Shown here: piece after piece, positions 55,415 to 64,000 of the stretch | Layout of the letters: each line of letters opens with the position of its first letter | Position numbering within the stretch: position 1 is the first letter of the stretch | From: Prochilodus magdalenae | Taxonomy: Eukaryota; Chordata; Actinopteri; Characiformes; Prochilodontidae | DNA: 64,000 nt | Assembly (NCBI GenBank): GCA_024036415.1 | Contig: JAMWET010003506.1 | Coordinates: forward strand, 159,501 to 223,500 | Direction of reading: 5' to 3' | Notes under the pieces: generated by a model | What the model saw: the letters and a program-made list of their open reading frames with translations, nothing else | What the model was told of the DNA's origin: nothing | The model's database searches: none | Translations under genes and position numbers: made by a program

Positions 55415-56440
55415 TCAACCAACAGGAAAGAAACTTGGTACGTAGGTTTGACATTGTGAGACATGGCAATGTACAGGGGTTGGACAATGAAACTGTCATT
55501 TTAGTGTGGGAGGTTTCATGGCTAAATTGGACCAGCCTGGTGGCCAATCTTCATTAACTGCACATTGCACCAGTAAGAGCAGAGTGTGAAGGTTCAGTTA
55601 GCAGGTAAGAGCACAGTTCTGCTCAAAATACTGCAATGCACACAACATTATGGGTGACATACCAGAGTTCAAAAGAGGACAAACTGTTGGTGCACGTCTT
55701 GCTGGCGCATCTGTGACCAAGACAGCAAGTCTTTGTGATGTATCAAGAGCCACGGTATCCAGGGTAATGTCAGCATACCACCAAGAAGGACGAACCTCCA
55801 CCAGCATCACGTAGTGACCTGGCCACTATCCTGCAAGAAGAATGGCTTAAACTCCCTCTGACCACTGTGCAGGACGCAGTATATGTCATTCCCAAGATGA
55901 ACTGACGCTGTATTGGCCGCAAAAGGAGGCCCTACACCGTACTAATAAATGATTGTGGTCTAAAACCAGGTGTTTCAGTTTCATTGTCCAACCCCTGTAC
56001 GTGCATATTCACCGAGCAGTGCGGACATTCTCTTAGCATGGATGCCCTCCGTGAATCCTCCTGTTAGTGCCAGCACCATTGGCAGACGGTTCAACACAGC
56101 AGGACTACATGAACACAGACATGTACAACGATTGCCCTTAACACCATGTCAAAGTAGTCAAAGACTGCTATGGTCTCGTGCCAGACTGTCATGGAGTGAC
56201 TCAGAAGGGCAGCAGGTCATCTTCAGTGACGAGTCCCGCCTTTGTCTTAGTGGAGATGACCAGCAAATTCCTGTGTGGAGGCACCGTGGTCAGAGCCAAG
56301 ATGAACGGTTTGTTGTCACACCTCTACAACTTCATGCCGAGTTGTCTGGTATGTTGCGTTACAGACACTACTTCTATATGTGTAGCTCAATAAATATTGT
56401 ACTCTGACATTTTCGTCTGGGTGCAACTATTGTTTTGATG
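55415..56440 (+). mobile_element. Tc1-like element interrupted by another transposon
   Basis: The left flank TACGTAGGTTTGACATTGTG matches the start of the element at 33.6 kb. The right part resumes at 56000 and encodes WSDSEGQQVIFSDESRLCLS and VWRHRGQSQDERFVV, the central catalytic region of a Tc1-like transposase with the D-E-S motif. It ends with the shared TGTGTAGCTCAATAAATATT tail. Stops and deletions make it inactive. The host element is split by a 524-bp insertion at 55474-55997. Confidence 0.75.
55474..55997 (+). mobile_element. 524-bp internally deleted Tc1-like element
   Basis: Its terminal inverted repeats are CAGGGGTTGGACAATGAAAC at the left and the complement ending TTTCATTGTCCAACCCCTG at the right, flanked on both sides by TA, the Tc1/mariner target-site duplication. 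Inside, an ATG at 55650 opens a transposase N-terminus (M-G-D-I-P-E-F-K-R-G-Q..., then V-S-R-A-T-V-S-R-V), a helix-turn-helix DNA-binding segment, which soon stops. A C-terminal piece (TILQEEWLKLPL) follows, and the catalytic centre is missing. It would move only if another copy supplied transposase. Confidence 0.88.
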
Positions 56441-56720
56441 ATAAGTGTAAATGAAGAGTCTCCAACTTTTGTACAGTACTGTACATCACTGACTGATGTC
56501 TGGAGGAAATTTAACTATGACTGTATCACAAATACCAATAACGACATAAATCACACTATACATCACGATATTACACTGACTAGAAGATTTTATAACTTAT
56601 ATAAATACTTTTTATTAAGATTTTACGTTGTTCCTGATTTTCTCATCACGTGCTACTCTTCCAAGTGAGAAAGTGATTGCTCTCTTAGTTGTATAAGTAA
56701 CAATGAACTGTTTTAGGTAG

Positions 56721-56943
56721 ATTTACATTTACATTTACGGCATTTAGCTGACGCTCTTATCCAGAGCGACTTACAAGGTTAATCATATTACAGGTAGGCC
56801 AGTGTAGTGTTAGGAGTCTTGCCCAAGGCCCCTTATTAGTGTAGCACAGCATAGTCACCCAGACCGGGATTTGAACCCCAGTCTCCCACATGTAGAGATG
56901 GCACTCTGGGTAGTGGTGTTACCCGCTGAGCTACACCAACCAC
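56721..56943 (-). mobile_element. tRNA-derived SINE, copy 2
   Basis: This is the same family as the copy at 40.4 kb, inverted. The plus strand begins with repeated ATTTAC units, then the tail complement (GCTCTTATCCAGAGCGACTT), and ends with the complement of the tRNA head (CCGCTGAGCTACACCAACCAC). The B box complement is slightly damaged (GGGATTTGAACCCCA). Confidence 0.88.
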
Positions 56944-57059
56944 AACATAAGATTTATCTGACAATAAGATTAAGCTGACTGAACACTTAAGCCAGTCCTG
57001 AAAGCAGCCTTTCTTGCTGAATGTAAACCTCACTCCTCACTCATACTGAAGTTTACCTC

Positions 57060-57460
57060 CAGAATAATGTTGTCGCCACAAAGCTAAATGAGCTATGATC
57101 AAAAGACAATTCAAAGAATATCAGCCTGGAAAAGGTCAAAAAACGTTTCCCAGTTTCTAGAACATCACCAAACCACAACAAGACCCATTACCTGTTAACA
57201 TAAATCCTTAGGAGCACTGACCTGCCATGATTTCACGATCACCAACAAAGTTACCAAAGGGCAAAACGTCCAAAGATCTGCAGTTCTTTTTAGTTAAAGG
57301 TCACGACCCCATAGCAAACATCAGTGCTCACCATTTTGTATCTCTGGAGTTCACAGAAGTAAGTTCTGCAGTTCATAGGAATATCTTGCCCACAGTAAAG
57401 AGGGGTAGTGGTGGTTCGAAGGTGTGGGGATGTTTTACTACCTTCTGAGCAGAAATCTGC
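57060..57460 (+). mobile_element. possible Tc1-like remnant
   Basis: A short frame near 57390-57450 reads TVKRGSGGSKVWGCFTTF, reminiscent of the K-x-G-G-G-S-V-M-V-W-G-C-F block of Tc1-like transposases. Neighbouring sequence does not extend the match clearly, so the boundaries are guesses. Confidence 0.4.
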
Positions 57461-58878
57461 TATAATATAGGAAACACAAGGTAATTACTTATAGACAGTG
57501 TCTGTTTATCTGTTTATTAGATGAAGTTGAAACATAATCAAGTTACGCTGCAAAACAACTATTCAAAACTGTAAAATCTGCATCTGAGATTATGAAGAAA
57601 AACAAAAGTAGTGTGAGTGGTCTAAGCTTGAGATCCTTTGGTCAAGCAGTTATGCTATAGAAGAAGGGCTCAGTTTCCTTCACCACAATGTGAAAGATGG
57701 ATATTCAGTCATTGGAAATGTTGGATTGAGTCATTGCTGCTTTCACTTTTTCAAATGGGTGATTTACATGCTGCACATCCTTACTCTTAAAATGAGCAAA
57801 ATTATTTGAAATAGCTCTTTTGTCTTTAACAAAGCTCCTTTTTTACCTTGTGTTAGATATACGGCAATTTGTTTAGAGACCTAAAAGGATTTACTGTGAC
57901 AAATCAGAGGTAAACAAGGTTAAACATGTTTTCATGGCGCTGTATATTCCCACTCATTTGCCTGCCTTAGCTTGTATTTGGCAAGAACAAGACAATTCCT
58001 TTTAAGAAACAATTAAGGATGCAAAAACCAAATAGCAAACAATCCAAATAAAGTTATTAACAGGCCATTTACGCAAATCTGTCTGTCCTTTTGTATGTAA
58101 TTCCCCATGGCCGTCATAACTGGCTAAAAACAAAAACAATCCTTGTGGGATTTTAACTCCCTGTAGAGGATTTTGGCCAGAAATACTAGCCCTTTCCTTT
58201 TTTCAGTACTTAACATAGAGAAGCCAGCTGTAATACAGTGCAGCACACATACAGAAGTCATTTTGTGCACATTAGGCCTGAAGGGGAAAGCAACGGCCGA
58301 GCTGAAAAGTAGCCTATAAAAAACTGCAGCACAGTGAAATTGCCTTAATATAAACAGGCCGGGCATCCACTTATTACATATACATAACTAGATCATATTA
58401 GGGATAAACACTCATCAATATTCATGAAGTTACAACAACTCGAATCAAATTTAGCATAAACATAACTTCAGCAGCTGGGGGATATTGACTTTATCCGTAT
58501 ACAGACCAGTTTACTAAGCTAATTTAAAGTCAGAGTTACAAAACAAATTAGGACTTTAAACTGACCTTAAAGGAAGATTATTTTTGCTGTAAGTGATTCT
58601 ATAAATTAATTATGTTTATTTTATTCAAATAAATGACTGAATATCCCAAAATATCAGAAGCCTAAACACTATCATAAACATTAGCCATTATACGAGCAGC
58701 AAACACCGCTTTGAACAGATGTACACATGAAATAAATCATTCTTCATTAAAACAACACAAAGTTTATATATTTTCACATATTCACGTTTTTTTTTTCCGG
58801 AATTTTCATGGCCTATGTGCTCTTATATAACAGTATAGTGGTAAAGGTGTATAGTGGTTAAGAATATTAATCAATAAC

Positions 58879-59196
58879 AACAATATAGAGATAATGAAGC
58901 ATGTCATTTGCTGTGTGCTTTAAAGGACAGTTGAAAATATGAAATCCTACACAAATAAATGGCTTTCCATCTGTGATGTGATGACAGTTATTTTCTAATG
59001 CTAAAACCAGAGGCGGTGGCTGTGCAAAACATTAGTCAATATGCCAATATCAGACGGTGGAAGGTTTCAACCTTTAGAAAGGTAAATGTAACCAAACTGC
59101 GGACAATTACGAAATACCAGTCTATTTATTACCTCCTAAAAACCATAGGGATATAAGAAAGCTACTACAGACATGCTTCATTATCTCTATATTGTT
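58879..59196. mobile_element. 318-bp inverted-repeat element (MITE)
   Basis: Perfect 27-bp inverted repeats bound the element at 58879-58905 and 59170-59196; the core is AATATAGAGATAATGAAGCA. The interior has no coding frame. Its inner part (58994-59165) has a diverged second copy at 60970-61138, and its left part has a copy at 59303-59370. This pattern fits a small non-autonomous DNA transposon present several times. The superfamily is unknown. Confidence 0.75.
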
Positions 59197-59220
59197 ATAT
59201 CTCTATATTATTGTTATGGA

Positions 59221-59296
<76 letters not shown>

Positions 59297-59324
59297 TCCA
59301 TAACATTAATATAGAGATATAACA
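59193..59324. repeat. 132-bp AT palindrome with (TA)36 centre
   Basis: Two 30-bp arms (59193-59222 and 59295-59324; TGTTATATCTCTATATTA then a variable base, then TGTTATGGATC) are inverted copies with one mismatch. They enclose about 72 bp of pure alternating TA, which is itself self-complementary. The whole can fold as one hairpin or cruciform. Confidence 0.9.
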
Positions 59325-59370
59325 AAGTCATTTGCGGTGTGCTTCAAAGGACGGTTCAAAATATGAAAAC
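59303..59370. repeat. partial copy of the 58.9-kb element's left end
   Basis: TTAATATAGAGATATAACAA, then GTCATTTGCGGTGTGCTTCAA and AGGACGGTTCAAAATATGAAA, parallel 58879-58950 in the same orientation with scattered differences. It starts at the right arm of the AT palindrome. Confidence 0.7.
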
Positions 59371-60969
59371 CTTTTCCTCTGGAAATGTGATTTGTGTCTG
59401 GTTAAGAGTTTAAAATGCCATGTAGTATTCATTGTGGTCTCATTTCAAAGTGAACAAAGGCGTGCAAAGAAAAGAAGCTTTCTGGTTTATAGCGATCCAA
59501 TAATTAAGAGGCATGAAGCATGTAAGTGCATTATTGCTAACCTAAATATCACCACATACTATGATTTCTTTGAAATAATTTCATGACATTGAATTTTAAC
59601 AGCACTGGCAGCCCTATTAGCAGCACAGGAAACACTATCTGATTACGATCCGGACACATGAGTAGCGGAGTAGTGATGCAGAGCGTGGCTCTGTGGTTGT
59701 AATAGAAAATGCAGGAGCTCACTAAGAAGCGTCAGGGTGCTTCTTCTCCTTCTGCTCAAAGCCACTGAGCTCAATGCGCCGAGGGCCGCGGGGGTGAGAG
59801 AGCACAAAGGTTACTGAGAGAGCAGTGAGAGGACGCCCCACACTGCTGAGGAGCACTGGAGGTGGATGCATGTGTGTAATGCTTGGGCGGAAACGTAGGT
59901 TTCGACTGTTGTAAGAGAATAAGCTCTTCAAACCTCTGTGCAACGTGTAATGGCCAAGCACTCACAGTTAATTCACTCTAACTCAAAACAATCATGCATA
60001 CACCGCCCAAAGGAATACAAAGAACATAAATAATACAATATAATAAACATATACCTCTAATATTAGTACACATCATCATTTGGAAGACAGTGAAGTGATG
60101 TGCTAGTTTAAGTTTGGATGGTATGGTCTCTGGAGCTTGATCACCAAAACCCCTAATCAGTGTAAGGTGTTTTAAGTCTTCTCTCTGTCTGCGTGAGTTT
60201 TGCCATCAACTGTAGGGAAATAAACTGGATGGGTTTTCTCAGAGCCATGAATGACCTGGGAGCTCTTTGTTGAGCTCTATATGAACCCAATATTATATAA
60301 TTAAAATTTAAACATTACAGAGCATCCTAATGCCTCTTTACACCTCATACCTTCTACACTGATGACCATCTATGTTTTGCAGTAACCTTTTCACAATGCT
60401 GAAGTTGTAATGTCCTCATGCCAGCATGTTCATGTACCTCTATGAGATGCGAAACAACACTAATGTTTAACTTCGTTTACTTCCTTCAATGTTTAAAGGC
60501 AGATTTACTAACAGAAACAATAATCTATCAATAATCTACAGATCATTTACACTGGTGGTGGAGGCCACATCTAAATCTACATGCAAATAGACACTGTGAA
60601 AGCGAACACAACTTTTATAGATACAACTATTTTGTGAATTTTGTAAATATTTATAATAAAATATAAAATACAGGGAAATATAAAAAGCTTCTATTTTGTT
60701 GGTCCAGTGTCTCTGAGCTACAATAGCGGCCATACCAGCACCAAAAAAAATAGAAGCTTTTTATATGTATTTAAAAGCATGCATGATCATGAGGTCAGTG
60801 TTTATCATCCGCCTTGGCAAAGCACAGCGGGTGCTTCATTATGGGGATGATATAAAAGGAAACAAAAACAAAAGTCTATGCAATGAGACAAGGTGCAAAC
60901 TAGCAGCCACTCTTGTTTCAAATGATGTGGGAATAAGGACTACTAGAATATAGTGTATTATACAGTACA

Positions 60970-61138
60970 GTTTTCTAATGCCAAAACCAGAGGCTGTGGC
61001 AGTGCAAAACATTAGTTAATATGCCAATATCAGACGTTGGAAGGTACACCATTAGAAAGAACAATGTAACTGTGGACATTTATTAAATACCAGTCTATTT
61101 ATTACCACCTGAAAACAATGGGGATAAGAAATAACTAC
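60970..61138. repeat. second copy of the 58.9-kb element interior
   Basis: TTTTCTAATGCCAAAACCAG, GTGCAAAACATTAGTTAATA, TGCCAATATCAGACG and AATACCAGTCTATTTATTAC line up with 58994-59165 in the same orientation at roughly 85-90% identity by eye. The 27-bp ends are absent. Confidence 0.75.
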
Positions 61139-62200
61139 TACAGCTGAGGTCTTCAAATCCAAACATTGCATCCAGTCCTGGGTTTTGTCATGACTGGAAC
61201 TAAACTATATGCAACTGATTCAACCAGCAATAGCCAGAAACTGGATGTGCAGTGTTCAGGAAAACAGAAACTGGAATCAAGGTCGGAATTTCAAGTCCTC
61301 TGCACAGTGTGCAACAGTTTGCATCTGCACAAAGGGGAGAAAAGGTAGTTCTCTCACTAGGTTTGGTTTTACAAGCTTTAAATTTAGACCTGTGTCATTT
61401 ATTTTTCGAAGGATCCTCTCCATGCTAACGGAGCATTTCTTTTTTATTCCATAGAACAATGAATGTGCATCATCAGACACTCTCTTCTAACAACAGCATC
61501 TACAAAGCTTCACTACCAACCAGGTTTTATTACACTGCTTCCTTTCACTTTCTCTACAGTTAATTACCAAGCTTGCTGCACACTGACTGGCATTTTGAAT
61601 GTGTGAACTAGATAGAGTGAATGCAGGCTGGAGAAACAAGAAAACGGCTGTACAGTGTGAGGTCAATCCCAGGTGCTGTTGGCATGGTAGCTGGGGAAGA
61701 AGCAAACCTGGGTTTTGGTAAACATGGAAAACAGAGAGGAGAGACTGTGTCCTCATACACAACCTCTAGCTCCCTCTGATGGAGTGAGTAAGGAAAGGAG
61801 GAGGGGAAAGGAAGACGGGGACGCAGAGGAAAGGACTGGTGGGCTGGGAAGGAGGAGAAAAGGAAAGAGTGGGAGATACTGGCCAGTTCATCTCTACGAA
61901 GAACATCTATTTTCCATATACTGTTCATTTATGTATCGATAGTAAACTGCTCCACCTGGTGTTAGCTTCTATGCTAAAAGCACCAGTACAGCCTTTCTGA
62001 CCCATGTGCATATACACTAGAGAACAACCCAAATCATTTATATTGGTTGGTAAATATAAACTGATTGACAACCCAGTGCTTCTTTTGCAGAAGTACCATT
62101 TTTACACATTGATAATGCTGATTAATGTGTAATTCATTCCCATATCATATTATTTATGGGATGATATAATGTATGATGTATGATATAATAGTATGTCATT

Positions 62201-62423
62201 GTGGTTGGTGTAGCTCAGCGGTTAACACCACTACCCACCAAGGAGACACCACCACGTGGGAGACTGGGGTTCGAATCCCAGTCTGGGGTAACTGCTGTGC
62301 TACACCAATAAGAGTCCTTGGGCAAGATTTCTAACACTACATTGGCCTACCTGTAATGTGACTAACCTTGTAAGCCGCTCTGGATAAGGGCGTCAGCTAA
62401 ATGCCGTAAATGTAAATGTAAAT
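62201..62423 (+). mobile_element. tRNA-derived SINE, copy 3
   Basis: This copy is full length, with the head GTGGTTGGTGTAGCTCAGCG, a B box GGTTCGAATCC at 62268-62278, and the shared tail GCTCTGGATAAGGGCGTCAG ending in short TGTAAA units. It differs from copy 1 by scattered substitutions and a few small indels. Confidence 0.88.
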
Positions 62424-62504
62424 ATCATAGTCAAAACAATCCCAGCAATTAGATGTGCAGTATGAGTACCACCTCCTGTTTAACTACGCAACAGCAATAC
62501 AGAC

Positions 62505-62685
62505 TGAAAAGCAAACATGGCGGCTCAACGCCATACTGAGAGACACTACTTCTGTATGTGTAACTCAGTTATATTGATCATATCGGTCTAAATGTATAAT
62601 TATTTATTGTTAATGTTAATCTTTATCTTCTTTCCCCATAGCACTGCAATTCCTTCTGGGTGCGGTTATGCTTTTGTTCATGTGT
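62505..62685 (+). mobile_element. 3' end of the Tc1-like family seen at 33.6 kb
   Basis: ATGGCGGCTCAACGCCATAC and the following CTTCTGTATGTGTAACTCA, through ATCTTTATCTTCTTTCCCCA and GCACTGCAATTCC, align with 34060-34200. Only this end is present. Confidence 0.65.
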
Positions 62686-64000
62686 GACTGAACATGACAT
62701 GAACAGTACAGTATTTAACATTTTAGTCAAGGATACATTAGTCCACAGGCTGAGTTCTAGGCCACATATAGGGAGGTCTGCAAACTCCAGCCTAAAGTAC
62801 AAGAAGTCCACTAAGGATTAATCAGCACCACAGCTCTGGAGAAAGAGCTGTTAGGATGTCTAGTTGTTCTGGCTTTGAAGGCTCTGAATATTCTACCAGA
62901 GAGAAGCAGATTAAAGAGATTTGGTTAATGAATCCTAATAAAGAGGCTTTGTACCAAATGTGTGGAAGACAGACCACACCCCTTAACTTTCCCATGTGAG
63001 AAAATTGATAGGAGACCAATTTCATTCTCTTTGCTGTTGATGGATTTGTTGTAATAAAGCGTTCATGAACAAAGTAAAAATCAGCATGTCCATATGGCAG
63101 AAGTAAAAGAATCGTCCTTATCAGAGAAATCAACAGTTTACGCCTCCATCTTTAGTTTCCTAAAACCTTAATAGCTCAAAGGACTTAGATTTTATTAGCC
63201 ATACAAGACCTAGGGGCAATATTTCCTGAGCCTAAGCCCATGTTCAGACATGATGACTTGTATAGAGATCTACATAAGCAGCGAAATGAGGAATAGCAGT
63301 AAAGCTGCACGATAAATCAGGTGCCGAGACAGAACAAACCAAACTACCCTGAACATGAAGCAGTGGAGAGACGATACAAAGCGTTAAAGCCTACTTTCCT
63401 CGCGCTGAGATTGAACTGTGGTCTCCCAGGTGGGAGAGGAGTAACTTAACCATTCAAGCAAACAGCCAATTACCAAACACACAGACAGGTTAAACTGTGA
63501 TTAACACCCAACTCTAGGCACTACAGCAGAATGCAGTACACAGGCTGTTCAGGGTTTACCGTTTATCTGTTACCCAGCTGAGCTACTGAAGCTCGCTGTG
63601 CCTCCCAGTGTTCTTTAAAATAAGAGTCCTGGGTCATCTAAGCACAATTTGTAACTACACAAAACCAAAGCATCAGCAACGTTACTTTAAAACTTACTAC
63701 CACCTGATATATCTGATGCCACAGTATAACATTAGACAGCCTTTTATTATTTCACATGGGGAAATTGGCATCGTTACAGCAGAACAGTTACAGAACAAGA
63801 GGTAGACTAAAGTGCAAAGTTACAAAATAAGAAAGAAATTAAATAAAATCTATCGTTAGGTAAAAAATAAAGTAAGAAACTATACAGATTTACATGTTAA
63901 AACAAGCTGCTGTAACTGGCTGCCACTCGAGCGGCACCAGAAGTCAGAATTTATATTTAATATTTAAGAATCGTTTACATTAACTTTAAAATTAACTTCT

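Larger units (their letters stand above)
52092..64000 (-). other. diaph3: upstream diaph3-like intron sequence
   Basis: The region lies 5' of the first recognised exon. That exon needs a preceding exon ending in G, with residues like the family's ASK-V. No such exon was recognised, so the stretch is probably intron throughout. It contains three Tc1-like remnants, two SINEs, an inverted-repeat element with an AT palindrome, and a partial second copy of that element. The stretches 53.2-55.4 kb, 57.5-58.8 kb, 59.4-60.9 kb, 61.2-62.2 kb and 62.7-64.0 kb show nothing I can name. Confidence 0.6.

Noticed and set aside
62822..63133. 103-codon minus-strand ORF (FITTNPSTAKRMKLVSYQF...)
   Set aside because: It may be a retroelement 3' fragment, but I see no reverse-transcriptase motif or reliable family words.

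Overview
The window looks like vertebrate, almost certainly teleost, genomic DNA. It is AT-rich, packed with long (GA)n, (CA)n, (GATA)n and (GACA)n microsatellites, and holds fish-type tRNA-derived SINEs and several decayed Tc1/mariner-like transposons. Nothing resembles bacterial gene organisation. An ostariophysan (characin/catfish-like) origin is a guess from the repeat types.

One protein-coding gene is supported: a diaphanous-related formin on the minus strand, best matching diaph3 from memory of the vertebrate paralogues. Four consecutive exons encode the end of the FH2/coiled-coil region and the C-terminal DAD: 52091-51967, 41456-41292, 24472-24337 and 3543-3448. Phases and splice signals join them into one frame: (V)SAENLEKSLRQM... 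/ [13 protein letters not shown]... / QAVKENGRRREAEEK... / EKDETGVMDSLLEALQSG...RRKR. The upstream exons (GBD, DID, FH1, most of FH2) and the last coding exon were not found. Most of the window is therefore large introns.

Layout: 1-3447, region 3' of the DAD exon. 3544-24336, a 20.8-kb intron with three large (CT)n tracts and one (GA)n tract (sense strand), a 1.9-kb 21-bp minisatellite, and several mobile-element remnants. 24473-41291, a 16.8-kb intron with a (GACA)n block, a 163-bp (GA)n tract, Tc1-like debris and a SINE. 41457-51966, a 10.5-kb intron with U12-type AT-AC signals, carrying a 730-bp divergent piece of 18S rRNA gene. 52092-64000, upstream intronic sequence with Tc1-like elements (one inserted in another), two SINEs, and an inverted-repeat element next to a 132-bp AT palindrome.

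The main points for follow-up are the U12-type intron, the microsatellite that serves as the polypyrimidine tract of the DAD exon, the 18S fragment, the higher-order minisatellite, and the AT palindrome/MITE cluster. I saw no convincing new protein-coding system.
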